A stretch of 64,000 nt of DNA from Neobacillus mesonae. GTDB lineage: Bacteria > Bacillota > Bacilli > Bacillales > Cytobacillaceae. Of this stretch, positions 25,631-34,623 are shown piece after piece; within the stretch, counting starts at the first letter, position 1, and the number at the start of each line of letters is the position of its first letter. Location: positions 1 to 64,000 of the forward strand of contig NZ_JAMBNQ010000017.1 in NCBI RefSeq assembly GCF_023715155.1, given 5' to 3'. The notes under the pieces were generated by a model that was not told the DNA's origin, did no database searches, and was given only the letters and a program-made list of their open reading frames with translations. Position numbers and translations under genes: made by a program.

Positions 25631-25966
25631 TTATGACCAATAAACCTCCAACGCAATTACCTTTTCCTCTTCACCATCTTTTTCAATCTTACATGATTCA
25701 ATAAATGGATAATAATACGGAAGTTCCTGAGTGGGAGAAACTTGACGAAAGTCCCTGCACATTCTCCCGTAAAATGTTACCTTTCCTCCCGCCACCAGAT
25801 ATTCAGATTTAAAGTCAAATTCATCTGTTATTCCGTTCGACATACCTAATTCTTCAGCTTCTGCCTGATAGTCGGCTTCAATACCATAAATGACATTGTA
25901 TCCATCTACCTCGATGCCTTCTTTTTTTAACTTCTGTTCGATTATTTTTGCTGGAATATTTGCCAT
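25631..25966 (-). CDS. Hypothetical protein, 111 aa
   Basis: Start ATG 25966 is fixed by a perfect GAGGAGGT site 8 bases upstream; the upstream ATG at 25996 overlaps that site. Small soluble acidic protein with a short helical N-terminus (MANIPAKIIEQKLKKEG) and a beta-rich rest including YLVAGGKVTFYGRMCRDF. No family recognised. Stands alone 75 bases after the gene at 26047-27141. Confidence 0.75.
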   Translation of the reverse strand: MANIPAKIIEQKLKKEGIEVDGYNVIYGIEADYQAEAEELGMSNGITDEFDFKSEYLVAGGKVTFYGRMCRDFRQVSPTQELPYYYPFIESCKIEKDGEEEKVIALEVYWS

Positions 25967-26046
25967 AGTTAAGACCTCCTCATGAATGTAAGTCAACTAT
26001 GCCATCTCCAAAAGAAGTAAGTCCAAGAAAAATACAAATTACTATT

Positions 26047-27141
26047 TTACTGATTAAATTCCCTGAGTATATCCCATTTGTCTTTCTCCATGGCCTTCTC
26101 TATAAAGTCCATGATTTCGCGGGATTCTTTCATTGACACATAGGGGGTCACTAAATAAATTTTAAGTAAATGAATCAGGCTGTTATAAATCAGTCCTTCA
26201 AATGGATCCTCCATATTTAGGATTTGTTTCGCTTTTTCCTCGATCAACTTGAACCGCTCCGATGAGGTTATGTTTTCATCTATATCTTTTAGTTCACTTT
26301 CAATAACATCTTTATTCGTTAAATCATATAACAAGTCGGTTAAATAAATGGCCGGATAGCCAATGATAGATTCCTCGTCCGCTTCTTCCACACTCTCTTT
26401 CCCGTGAACCTTATCTGCTAAACACATCATGATATAATCCTCTAACGAATCGGATTGAATCTTTTCTTTTAAAAGCTTAGCATTTTCATCGTGTTCATCT
26501 GCAGCTATTTTTGCGCCGAACATCAACTTTCCAGTAAATATCCTGGTATCCGTTTCGGTTATCCACTTCCGAGTCTCACTGATATTTTCAATGACATATT
26601 TCATCATTCGATACCGCACCGTGGAATCAGCATGGTATAGCTCCCGGAATAATAAAGCCAATTCACTCGACAATCTTTCCGTCAATTTACCTTCAAGTTC
26701 AGCATTGGTGTAGGAGGGATGATCCATGATTTCACGCTTATCCTCATCATTCAAATAGACCTTCACATTATCAACCAAAGAGGAATACAGCTCTCCCCTT
26801 GTGCTTAGTCTGCGTTTGTTTTTCCTTCCATCAAAATAATTGCTGTCAAGCAGCGTTAGAAGGAGTCCGTGAAACCTTGGGTCAATCTTATAGACCCCAT
26901 TCCATTGAAAGTCCTCTTTTGTCAAAAGACCGTTACTGTCTTCCACTATTTTAGCTATGTGATTTTCTATTGTCCGCTTGGTAATACTCTTTTTCTTGGG
27001 TCTTGTATGATAGGTACCATAATGTTCAAGATATATGGCTATCTCTTCCGTTGATATGGGTTCTCTATTTATTTTTTGTTTGACCTCTTCTGGGTCGATA
27101 TCCTGATAGCTTTTGCCTAAATAATCTGATTGCCTCACCAT
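26047..27141 (-). CDS. Hypothetical helical protein, about 364 aa
   Basis: I prefer ATG 27141, with GGAG 9 bases upstream, over ATG 27156. Soluble and mostly helical. The N-terminal part (about 25-75) includes STEEIAIYLEHYGTYHTRP and KSITKRTIENHIAKIV and could be a DNA-binding helix-turn-helix. The rest is Glu/Lys/Leu-rich without known motifs. It could be a regulator; I do not recognise it. Confidence 0.75.
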   Translation of the reverse strand: MVRQSDYLGKSYQDIDPEEVKQKINREPISTEEIAIYLEHYGTYHTRPKKKSITKRTIENHIAKIVEDSNGLLTKEDFQWNGVYKIDPRFHGLLLTLLDSNYFDGRKNKRRLSTRGELYSSLVDNVKVYLNDEDKREIMDHPSYTNAELEGKLTERLSSELALLFRELYHADSTVRYRMMKYVIENISETRKWITETDTRIFTGKLMFGAKIAADEHDENAKLLKEKIQSDSLEDYIMMCLADKVHGKESVEEADEESIIGYPAIYLTDLLYDLTNKDVIESELKDIDENITSSERFKLIEEKAKQILNMEDPFEGLIYNSLIHLLKIYLVTPYVSMKESREIMDFIEKAMEKDKWDILREFNQ

Positions 27142-27156
27142 GTTTGAATTCTCCAT

Positions 27157-27713
27157 CCATGCAAAATTTTTAAAGCCTTCCTACTAATTTACGTGAACGA
27201 TAAATAGCCCCATCCTCAAGAAGGGAATGGAATACCACTCTCTTACATTACAGTACTATCCATTTTCCCACCACTAGGACAGCCGCAACCAATATGTAAT
27301 GCCCTATCTTTTCCCCATCACTATTTTCCAACAATGGTTTCTATAGTTAAAAAACTTAGAAAATACCACCTGCTCTGTTTCGATACTGCTCATGACTTTA
27401 CCTGTCATTTCAAAATCATGCCTTAAAGTTTTCTTGACTTCTGACTCTTTTGAACACGTTAATTTTGTTATTCATTTACCAACCCCCTCGAACTTACGGC
27501 TATCATCCTTCAGTTATTTCCTTTTTTACATCATGACATTTTAAGTGCCTTTACCGAAAAAATTGACCTTACTAACTGAGCAAATGAACAAGAAAAAACA
27601 TGCGATGAGCCAATTTTTCAAAAAAAATATCCAAAATAACCATTTTGCGGATTATAGTCCGTGGAGCAATCTTCTCAGTAATTATCTAATGGTCTTAAAA
27701 AGGAGAATTTCCC
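27157..27713. other. Intergenic, no gene recognised
   Basis: About 550 AT-rich bases between divergent genes. I see the ribosome site of the downstream XRE gene (AAGGAG) but no convincing repeat, RNA or coding remnant. Confidence 0.4.
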
Positions 27714-27983
27714 TTGGCAAATGATAAGAATATTTTCGTAGGAGAAGGCTTAAGGAGATTGCGTAAATCAATAGGAAAGACGCAAGACAAACTTGCGCAT
27801 GATAGTAAATTGGATCGGTCATATGTAGGCAGACTCGAAAATGATAAGGCCGATCCATCCCTTTTTACCATCTTTAAACTTTCAAAAGGATTAGAGATGG
27901 AGCCACATGAAGTGGTAAAGGAGATCCAAAAAGACATTGACTTTGATAGCATTTTTGAAGCCGAGCCAGACCGGGAACCATAA
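27714..27983 (+). CDS. XRE-family helix-turn-helix regulator
   Basis: 89 residues, TTG start with AAGGAG 8 bases upstream. A single Cro/CI HTH fills residues 8-65 (RRLRKSIGKTQDKLA, SKLDRSYVGRLEND), followed by an acidic tail. Paralogue of the protein at 15124-15399, sharing LDRSY-x-G-x-LE and the motif KGLEM/KGFEM. Stand-alone; target unknown. A hairpin (CCTTGAT/ATCAAGG, about 28002-28025) without a T-run follows. Confidence 0.88.
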   Translation: MANDKNIFVGEGLRRLRKSIGKTQDKLAHDSKLDRSYVGRLENDKADPSLFTIFKLSKGLEMEPHEVVKEIQKDIDFDSIFEAEPDREP

Positions 27984-28135
27984 AGATAATAAGGAACCTT
28001 GATCCTCAAAGAGTGAATCAAGGAAGCAGATATAGCCGTCCTCTATATCAAAGAAAGGACACAATCATTTGTTTGTTTTTTGCGAATTACATAGTTGGAG
28101 CGCTCTTCTTTAGGAAGGGAGCGATTAACTCAACT

Positions 28136-28170
28136 AAGGAGACCCTATGAAAAATGGAGTCTCCTTTATT
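28136..28170 (+). terminator. Hairpin terminator, AAGGAGAC/GTCTCCTT
   Basis: An 8-bp stem (28136-28143 with 28159-28166) followed by TATTT, 150 bases after the XRE stop and in front of the convergent VanZ gene. Confidence 0.6.
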
Positions 28171-28283
28171 TAAGTCTATTGTAAATATTTAAATTCTTCC
28201 CACTAGATTATCCACCCATGATCACTCATTAAAATTGGTGCTGATAGATCCGCTCAAGCGGGGTGCAAAGTACCAGGATTTTG

Positions 28284-28703
28284 TTATTCAATCTTCAGCG
28301 TACTGGAATACCGTCCACATAATCCGATAATCAGTATCGCAGTTCCAATCCCAATACTGTCAATCCCTACATCAAATAGTCTTCCATCTCTCATGAAAAA
28401 CAACTGCAATAACTCTGTTACCCACGTATACAGAAATGATAATATCCCATAGAAATAAAAAGAAGGAAATGCTGTATATAGCGCAATAGTAAATATAAAA
28501 AAAGCCAACGCATGACCCATCTTTTGATGCATAAAATCTTCTGTTATTACATCTGGCAGCGGATTGAAAAATTGGGAAAAGTCAGGTTCACTCATCCATA
28601 TAAAACTAGGGTTCATGGTATCTATAAAGTTTTCTATACTTGAAGTACAGGTTAAAATGAAAATGATGACAGCCGGGCAAAGTATAAACATTAATTTCAG
28701 CAT
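28284..28703 (-). CDS. VanZ-like membrane protein
   Basis: 139 residues with about four membrane helices. VanZ signatures: KMGHALAFFIFT (lysine and histidine before helix 2), TELLQLFF (Glu/Gln motif) and GRLFDVGIDSIGIGTA near the C-terminus. VanZ proteins are linked to low-level teicoplanin resistance or membrane homeostasis; the biochemical role is unknown. AGGAGTG lies 13 bases before the ATG. Confidence 0.85.
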   Translation of the reverse strand: MLKLMFILCPAVIIFILTCTSSIENFIDTMNPSFIWMSEPDFSQFFNPLPDVITEDFMHQKMGHALAFFIFTIALYTAFPSFYFYGILSFLYTWVTELLQLFFMRDGRLFDVGIDSIGIGTAILIIGLCGRYSSTLKIE

Positions 28704-29143
28704 AACAAGGGAACACTCCTATTAAAAATGGGGTTAGGTACAGGTTATCCAAAAAGTTACCTGCTCAACCAAGTAATGGAGCCCTCTCATTGATTCATTT
28801 TTTGGGGGGATTTTTCCTGTTTCCCTTTGGAAACCAATTTTTCGGGTGAATAAGCCTATATGATAATTTAATAGATTATTGGAACGGCTGTTTGCTTACT
28901 ATCATACTGCAGACCATGCAAAAAAATATCCCTTTGAAAAGATTGTCTTTGAGTTCAGAAACCGCACTTCAGAAAATTGGACGCTTGCAGGTGGTGCCAG
29001 ACACCAAATTTTACGATTACCATCCTTTGATTGCTGGGGCGCCTCGCTCAAATGCAGCTAGTCATCAGGACCTTAATAGGTGATAAATTACAGAAATGCG
29101 TCTGCCGTAGGATTACATACTAACATTTATGGGGGGAATTCAG
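28704..29143. other. Intergenic with possible coding debris
   Basis: About 440 bases. The stretch 28880-29085 reads as protein-like sequence in two frames (FEKIVFEFRNRTSENW, then YDYHPLIAGAPRSNAAS), as expected of a frameshifted remnant, but no family is recognised. Confidence 0.3.
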
Positions 29144-29539
29144 GTGACTGCTGCCACTCGCAAAAGAATAATTTATACCTTTATGATAATAGTCACTATT
29201 ATATTGGGCCTAAGTTCAAGGAAATATGATGATGCACTTCCATTATTTGTGGCGGAAAACGCTGGGGATATGCTGTGGGCCATGATGGTTTATTTTGGCT
29301 TCCGTTTTTTGCTCGTTAGGAGTGACCTCCGCACCGCCATTATTCTGAGTCTGTTATTTAGTTTCGGAATTGAATTCAGCCAGCTCTACCAGGCCGATTG
29401 GATTAATCAATTGCGCGGAACCGTACTTGGGGCGCTGATTCTCGGTCACGGATTTTTAGCTGCCGATTTAATACGATATTGTTTTGGTGTAATGGCAGCT
29501 GCTGTCTTGGATCATATGATAATTATATTGAAACGATAG
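29144..29539 (+). CDS. DUF2809 family membrane protein
   Basis: I start at GTG 29144, 7-8 bases after GGGGGG, rather than at the ATG embedded in that site. 131 residues, four membrane helices. The family pattern is clear: GLSSRKY near helix 1, then ENAGDMLWAMMVYFGFRF and FSFGIEFSQLYQ-x-DWINQLR-x-T. DUF2809 proteins resemble VanZ in topology, and a VanZ gene lies 440 bases away on the other strand. Function unknown. Confidence 0.85.
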   Translation: MTAATRKRIIYTFMIIVTIILGLSSRKYDDALPLFVAENAGDMLWAMMVYFGFRFLLVRSDLRTAIILSLLFSFGIEFSQLYQADWINQLRGTVLGALILGHGFLAADLIRYCFGVMAAAVLDHMIIILKR

Positions 29540-29800
29540 AGATAGAATCTTGAAATGCTGGCGCTCTTGTTTACTGACTTCCATACAGTCATAGGAAATA
29601 GGGGAAGGGTTATGGTCCTTCTAAAAGGTACATTAGAAGCATAACCCCCCCAGTGATAACCATTCCTTGAATATGAGGCAAGGCCTGCCATTTTTCAGTT
29701 ATTATCCGTGAATACTTTCGTATGAAAGGCTGCTCCCGGATCATTTTTTTGAAAAAGAAAGAGCAGAAACATACTGTCTCCACTCATACTTCCATGTGTT
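29540..29800. other. Intergenic between convergent genes
   Basis: About 260 bases with no gene. A poor hairpin around 29760-29795 may end the DoxX transcript. Confidence 0.3.
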
Positions 29801-30313
29801 TTAGGCAATAGCTTTATTTTTTCTATGAGGGTGTTTAGCTTCCAAAACCCGGTGTACAAATGGCATTGCATATCGGTCTAAACCGAATTTGCCTGCATTA
29901 GCACCGGCAACTAGGACGAAGAAAGCTAATAGAATCATTTGCCCATTCGTGCTGACGGTACCGCTGAATAGGAAAGAGAAGTTCATCACCAATCCCATTA
30001 ATGTTGCAAAGTTAGTAAATAGGCCCAGGATTAACGCGATTCCAACTAATACTTCGCCCCATTGCACTAAGAAAGAAAATAGCTCAGCATTTGGCAAGGC
30101 AATATGTTCTAGAAATGCTGCCCACCAGCCTTGGACCGCTGGGTGCTCACCGGCAGCCCCAGCAATTGCTCCTTTCAAGAATCCACTTGCATCAAATCCC
30201 CCGCCTGTTAATTTTTCAAAGCCAGCATGTAAAAATTGATAACCGATATAAATCCGAATGATCGCTAATACTCCTGCAGCCATTTGATTTTTTCTTAAAA
30301 ATTGTAACATCAT
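29801..30313 (-). CDS. DoxX family membrane protein
   Basis: 170 residues, tandem ATG with AAAGGAG 7 bases upstream. Four membrane helices; DoxX signatures are RIYIGYQFLHAGFEKLTGG in helix 1 and WGEVLVGIALILGLFT in the middle. Family members act in thiol/oxidative-stress complexes or as subunits linked to quinones. A perfect Rex/Fnr-type box 128-145 bases upstream suggests control by NADH/NAD ratio or oxygen. Confidence 0.9.
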   Translation of the reverse strand: MMLQFLRKNQMAAGVLAIIRIYIGYQFLHAGFEKLTGGGFDASGFLKGAIAGAAGEHPAVQGWWAAFLEHIALPNAELFSFLVQWGEVLVGIALILGLFTNFATLMGLVMNFSFLFSGTVSTNGQMILLAFFVLVAGANAGKFGLDRYAMPFVHRVLEAKHPHRKNKAIA

Positions 30314-30440
30314 AATCTAACTCCTTTTGGATGATAGTATAAAATGAGTTTGTTCACTATTTCACATAATGATTTACAAGATCTTGTTTGTTTCTTACTA
30401 CACTTATATACTATCACCATTCCACTATTTTAAAAGGTAT

Positions 30441-30458
30441 TTGTGAATCTATTCACAA
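30441..30458. promoter_or_regulatory. Rex-type (or Fnr-type) operator
   Basis: TTGTGAATCTATTCACAA fits the Rex consensus TTGTGAA-N4-TTCACAA exactly, with 10-bp arms when flanks are counted (30439-30460). It also fits TGTGA-N6-TCACA for Bacillus Fnr. An extra half site TTGTGAA lies at 30483-30489. Confidence 0.7.
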
Positions 30459-30539
30459 ATCAGTAACAATCCTTTGAACTAATTGTGAACTCGTGACACG
30501 ATCGGCTTTCTCAGATGCTTGTTTCATTACTTTGTCTTT

Positions 30540-30786
30540 AAGCGTCGTCTGGGGGCGAGCTCAAGACGATGCTGCACGTAAAAAAATAGCAGAGAAAGTT
30601 GCAGAGACATGTTTTGACTTAGGATTAGTTGTTTATCCAGGGTCAGGAAATGTTAATGGAAAAAATGGGGATACCCTTTTAATTGCTCCACCATTTATTA
30701 TTACAGAAGATGAAATCCAAGAGTTAACTGAGAAGTTTAAACAAGCAATAGAAATGGTTGAGTCTTCTATTAACAAATACAGGTAA
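30540..30786 (+). pseudogene. C-terminal remnant of a class III aminotransferase
   Basis: The frame ends with the characteristic class III tail: VAETCFDLGLVVYPGSG, then GDTLLIAPPFIITEDEI and QAIEMVE. Only about the last 80 of some 440 residues remain; the PLP-binding lysine region is gone. The upstream part of the frame is unrelated. No ribosome site is present. Confidence 0.8.
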
Positions 30787-30796
30787 AATAAAAAAC

Positions 30797-30835
30797 AAAG
30801 AGAACCTTCTAATCATGTCGACGGTTCTTTTATCT
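30797..30835 (+). terminator. Terminator after the aminotransferase remnant
   Basis: AAGAGAACC pairs with GGTTCTTTT around a 14-17-base loop, followed by TATCTC. Confidence 0.5.
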
Positions 30836-30933
30836 CTATATTTAAAAAGTACAAAACAGAAGACTCAATACCAACTTCCGTTTTGTACTTTAATTTTTTC
30901 ACCATAAAACCATAAAGACCATTCCCAGTAAAT

Positions 30934-31740
30934 CTACTTATAATAAAATTCAGGTCTCCGATTTTCAATACATGGCAGTTTTGCCCGGACCCGTTTAATG
31001 CGTTCTAGATCCACCTCGGCAATAATTAAAATCTCTTCTTCTCCCGCGCTGGCAATTTCTACTCCCATTGGGTCAATAGTTGTGCTGCTGCCAGAATATA
31101 TGTTGCCAATTTGGTTTGCCCCCACGACAAAGACTGTATTTTCAATTGCCCTTGCCTTTAATAAGGTCTTCCAATGGAATTCCTTCATATCCCCTGTAAC
31201 CCAGGCAGTTGGGATAATTAATATGTCAGCCCCTTGTAACACAAGACTTCTTGCTATTTCAGGGAATCGTAATTCATAACAGATCATTAATCCAATGGTG
31301 CCAAAATCAGTTTCTACTACACCAAAGGATGCATCTCCTGGTATCACTCTATTGGACTCTTTTGTTGTAAAGGCATCATACAAATGTGTTTTTTGATAAC
31401 TTTTCACCAAGTTTCCGGACCGGTCTAGAAAGACAATTGTATTGTATGCGCGTTCCTTTTCTCCAGGCTTTGTTTCATACATTCCAAAGATAATGTTGAT
31501 CTGATGTTTGCGTGCTGCCTCTTTCATTCGGGTTACAAAATTTCCATCGAGCGGCTCCGCAACATCGGCAAGATACGTAGTAGCTCTTGCTGGTACAAAC
31601 GCCATAAAGATCTCAGGAAACACAATGAGGTCTGCTCCTGATTCCTTTGCTTTTGCAATATATTTTACAGCCTTAGCCAAATTAACGTCTTTGTTCCTGT
31701 CAGCTGTTAATTGCGCCGTTGCAATTTTCACTTTCTCCAC
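30934..31740 (-). CDS. Carbon-nitrogen hydrolase (nitrilase superfamily amidase)
   Basis: 268 residues, GTG start. The catalytic triad is visible as E43 (VFPEIF), K117 (YQKTHLYD) and C154 (ICYELRFPE). These enzymes hydrolyse amides, N-carbamoyl groups or nitriles. As the last gene of the GntR-creatininase-TRAP operon (36 bases after the solute-binding gene) it probably cleaves the imported compound or a product of the creatininase-like enzyme. It could also serve the hydantoinase pathway as carbamoylase, though it is far from it. Confidence 0.92.
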   Translation of the reverse strand: MEKVKIATAQLTADRNKDVNLAKAVKYIAKAKESGADLIVFPEIFMAFVPARATTYLADVAEPLDGNFVTRMKEAARKHQINIIFGMYETKPGEKERAYNTIVFLDRSGNLVKSYQKTHLYDAFTTKESNRVIPGDASFGVVETDFGTIGLMICYELRFPEIARSLVLQGADILIIPTAWVTGDMKEFHWKTLLKARAIENTVFVVGANQIGNIYSGSSTTIDPMGVEIASAGEEEILIIAEVDLERIKRVRAKLPCIENRRPEFYYK

Positions 31741-31775
31741 CCGCCTATAAGAAAATTTTCATGCTGTCGGTAATC

Positions 31776-32807
31776 CTATTTCTCTTTTCTTAGCGCCTGA
31801 ATTTCCTCATATACTCCGTCCCCAAACGCTTCAGGGGCAATATCCTTCCATACGTCTTTCGTAGCCTCCTTGAATGCTTGAATATCCGGTTTAATAAACT
31901 TCATTCCATGCTCTTTTAATGTTTGAATATATTTTGCCTCTTCCTCTTTATATTTCTTTTCAATGGCTTTAGAGGCTGTTGCCCAATCCTTTTCTATCGT
32001 ATCTTTTTCCTCTTTTGAAAGAGAATCGTAAGTTTTTTTGTTCATAATTAAATAACGGACAGGCATGGCGTGATACGTTTCTATCACGGTATCTTGGACT
32101 TCATAAAGGCTGCTGCTTGCAATTAGTTCATAAGGATTTTCCTGCCCATCAATTACCCCCTGCTGTAAGCCTGAAAAAACTTCAGTAAAAGCCATTGGAG
32201 TAGGTGAAGCTCCTAGTGCTTTCCATGTCGCTATAGAAATTTGGTTGTTTGGCACTCTGATTTTTAAACCTTTTAAATCCTCCGGAGTCTTAATATTCTT
32301 ACCCTTCACCGTTAGAACACGGGGAGCAAAATATACATATCCTATGACTTTAACCCCTGCTTTTTCCTCGATTCGCTTTCCTAGTTTTTTCCCAATTTCC
32401 CCATCCAACACCCGATGCATATGATCACTGTCTTCGAATAAATAAGGAAGACTCATGGCTTGAGTTGCCGGGACATCAGGGATACTACCAGTTAAAGCGA
32501 AACCAAGGGTACCTAATTTTACTCCTTCAATAATTTCTGCCTCATTCCCAAGCTGTCCGGCAGGAAAATGCTTTACATCAATTTTTCCGTTTGTATCTTT
32601 CTTTAGATTGGAAAAAAACTCATCCATGCCAGTTGAATAAGGACTTTTAGCTGAAACAACGTCTGCTGATTTCATTTTCAATACTTTTGATTTTTCTTTC
32701 GATCCGCCATTTGCTGAATTACTCCCACAAGCTGTCAAAAGCAGTAACATAACACTAGCAATAAAGATACTTATCGTTTTAAAACTTTTCATCTTCATAT
32801 TACTCAC
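31776..32807 (-). CDS. TRAP transporter solute-binding lipoprotein (DctP family)
   Basis: 343 residues; AAGGGTGAG precedes the ATG. Signal peptide with lipobox LTAC (Cys about 27). DctP-fold landmarks: GNEAEIIEGVKLGTL, then LKGLKIRVPNN with the conserved Arg that binds a carboxylate, and GLQQGVIDGQENP. It delivers an organic acid to the membrane subunits encoded just upstream (8-base gap to the large permease). Confidence 0.93.
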   Translation of the reverse strand: MSNMKMKSFKTISIFIASVMLLLLTACGSNSANGGSKEKSKVLKMKSADVVSAKSPYSTGMDEFFSNLKKDTNGKIDVKHFPAGQLGNEAEIIEGVKLGTLGFALTGSIPDVPATQAMSLPYLFEDSDHMHRVLDGEIGKKLGKRIEEKAGVKVIGYVYFAPRVLTVKGKNIKTPEDLKGLKIRVPNNQISIATWKALGASPTPMAFTEVFSGLQQGVIDGQENPYELIASSSLYEVQDTVIETYHAMPVRYLIMNKKTYDSLSKEEKDTIEKDWATASKAIEKKYKEEEAKYIQTLKEHGMKFIKPDIQAFKEATKDVWKDIAPEAFGDGVYEEIQALRKEK

Positions 32808-32815
32808 CCTTTTAT

Positions 32816-34105
32816 TTAATTTAATAGATTAGGTATAAATAATGTTAATGAAGGAACTAAGGTTATTAAGATAATAACGCCTAATATTAACAGCCAGAAT
32901 GGGATTGCCGCCCTGGCAACTGACATAATGGGAACATCAGCAATGGCAGATGTGATAAATAGATGTAAGCCTATTGGAGGTGTCAACAGACCTATCATCA
33001 GTGAAACCACCATAATCGTTCCAAATTGAATAGGATCGACCCCTAGACTTAAAACTATTGGAAATAAAATAGGTGTAACTAATAATATGATAGGTGTTAC
33101 TTCCAGCACACATCCAAGGAGCAGAAGCATAAAAATAATGATAAACATAACAATAGTTGGATTGGTGCTTATATTCAGAATGAAATCACCAAATAGGTCC
33201 CCAATATTATTAAAGGTTGCTGTCCAGCCGAAGAGTCTTCCTGCTGCGATCATAAGCATAATCATTCCGCTGGCAAGTCCAGCCTGTAAAAAAATATCAT
33301 ATAAAACTTTAAAGGTTAGCGTTCGATAAATAAGCCCGCAAACGATTAAAGCATACAATACTCCCAAAACCGCTGATTCAGTAGGACTGGCCAATCCTGT
33401 TATGATGCTGCCTAAAATTAATACAGGCATTCCAAGCGGCAGAATTGCATTTTTTGTGGCACTCATTTTTTCCTTAAATGAAGATTTCGGCATCCTCGAT
33501 AAGCCATTTGATTTAGCATAAAAATACAGATAAACCATCATCGAAGCAGCCATCAGTACACCAGGGATTACACCCGCCAAAAACAATTTGCCAACAGATA
33601 TTTCTGCCAGCCCGCCTAGTACTATAAAAGGGATACTTGGCGGAATAATGGGGCCAATGGTAGAAGCACTCGCAATAATGGCTGCACTTTTTTCCGCAGA
33701 ATAGCCTTGACTTTTCATAGCCGGAATGAGTACAGACCCTGTTGCTGAACAATCCGCTACCGCTGATCCGGATATACCCGCCATCACCGTATTGAGCGCT
33801 ACGCTAGATTGAGCAAGACCACCATGCCAGTGGCCGACAATTTTATTTGAAAACTCTACTAACCTACCGGTAATTCCCCCTCTATTCATAATTTCCCCAG
33901 CTAAAATAAATAATGGAATAGCAGTAAAAGCAAACGAATCAACCCCGCCAAACATATATTGCGGCACCACTTCTATTGGAATCATAGCATCTTGAAAGAA
34001 ATTAGCAGAACCAATGACAAATACACAGCTTAAAACTAAGACCAACATTAGATCCATTCCTAAGAAGATTAAGATGAACATGGAAATAAACAATATTGAT
34101 AGCAT
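32816..34105 (-). CDS. TRAP transporter large permease (DctM family)
   Basis: 429 residues, about 12 helices. Family motifs include FVFTAIPLFILAGEIMNRGG (split as seen: FTAIPLFILAGE), NTVMAGISGSAVADCSATGS and ASTIGPIIPPSIPFIV. It forms the sodium-driven channel of the tripartite transporter. Confidence 0.93.
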   Translation of the reverse strand: MLSILFISMFILIFLGMDLMLVLVLSCVFVIGSANFFQDAMIPIEVVPQYMFGGVDSFAFTAIPLFILAGEIMNRGGITGRLVEFSNKIVGHWHGGLAQSSVALNTVMAGISGSAVADCSATGSVLIPAMKSQGYSAEKSAAIIASASTIGPIIPPSIPFIVLGGLAEISVGKLFLAGVIPGVLMAASMMVYLYFYAKSNGLSRMPKSSFKEKMSATKNAILPLGMPVLILGSIITGLASPTESAVLGVLYALIVCGLIYRTLTFKVLYDIFLQAGLASGMIMLMIAAGRLFGWTATFNNIGDLFGDFILNISTNPTIVMFIIIFMLLLLGCVLEVTPIILLVTPILFPIVLSLGVDPIQFGTIMVVSLMIGLLTPPIGLHLFITSAIADVPIMSVARAAIPFWLLILGVIILITLVPSLTLFIPNLLN

Positions 34106-34173
34106 ACGAACTACCTCTCTTTATGGATTCCCATTGAATAGATTCTCCACTTTTTTTCTAAGGCCACAACAGA

Positions 34174-34623
34174 TTAATTCGGCTGATTAAGACTTTTGAA
34201 ATCTTTTAAAAGGCGTATGATAATTAGGAAATAACCAACCGGCATAGAGATTAAGAGAATACCTTTTGACAAATGCATGAGAGGTGTGACACTATCCCAT
34301 AATTGGTTAATCAGTAAGAAGCTGGTATACACCACAAAGGTGAGCAGGCAAATACTTGCTATTAATACTACTCTATCAAGCACTTTTCTAACTTTTTGTG
34401 GAAATTTATCTGTTACCAACGTAATTTTAAATCCTTTGCCCTTATAATAGGCAAGTGCACCTCCCAGGAATGATGCGTAAATCAAAATAGCCCTTGAAAG
34501 CTCCTCTGTCCAGGTAAATGGACTTCCCAACATCCTAGAGAATATCTGAATACTTACCACAATGGTTAAGAGTAAAAGGATAGCAGCAACAAGGACTTCA
34601 AACAGTTTTTCAATCCACTTCAT
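34174..34623 (-). CDS. TRAP transporter small permease (DctQ family)
   Basis: 149 residues, four helices, with the DctQ pattern FTWTEELSRAILIYASFLGGALAY described here by its ends FTWTEELSR and GGALAYYKG. The ATG sits in GGGGGATATATG and overlaps the end of the creatininase-like gene by 14 bases, so translation is coupled. Confidence 0.92.
   Translation of the reverse strand: MKWIEKLFEVLVAAILLLLTIVVSIQIFSRMLGSPFTWTEELSRAILIYASFLGGALAYYKGKGFKITLVTDKFPQKVRKVLDRVVLIASICLLTFVVYTSFLLINQLWDSVTPLMHLSKGILLISMPVGYFLIIIRLLKDFKSLNQPN

Noticed and set aside
28879-29083. Two short plus-strand frames
   Set aside because: Protein-like stretches but no ribosome site or family; kept only as possible debris.
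29889-30239. Plus-strand open frame opposite doxX
   Set aside because: Antisense shadow of a well-supported DoxX gene.
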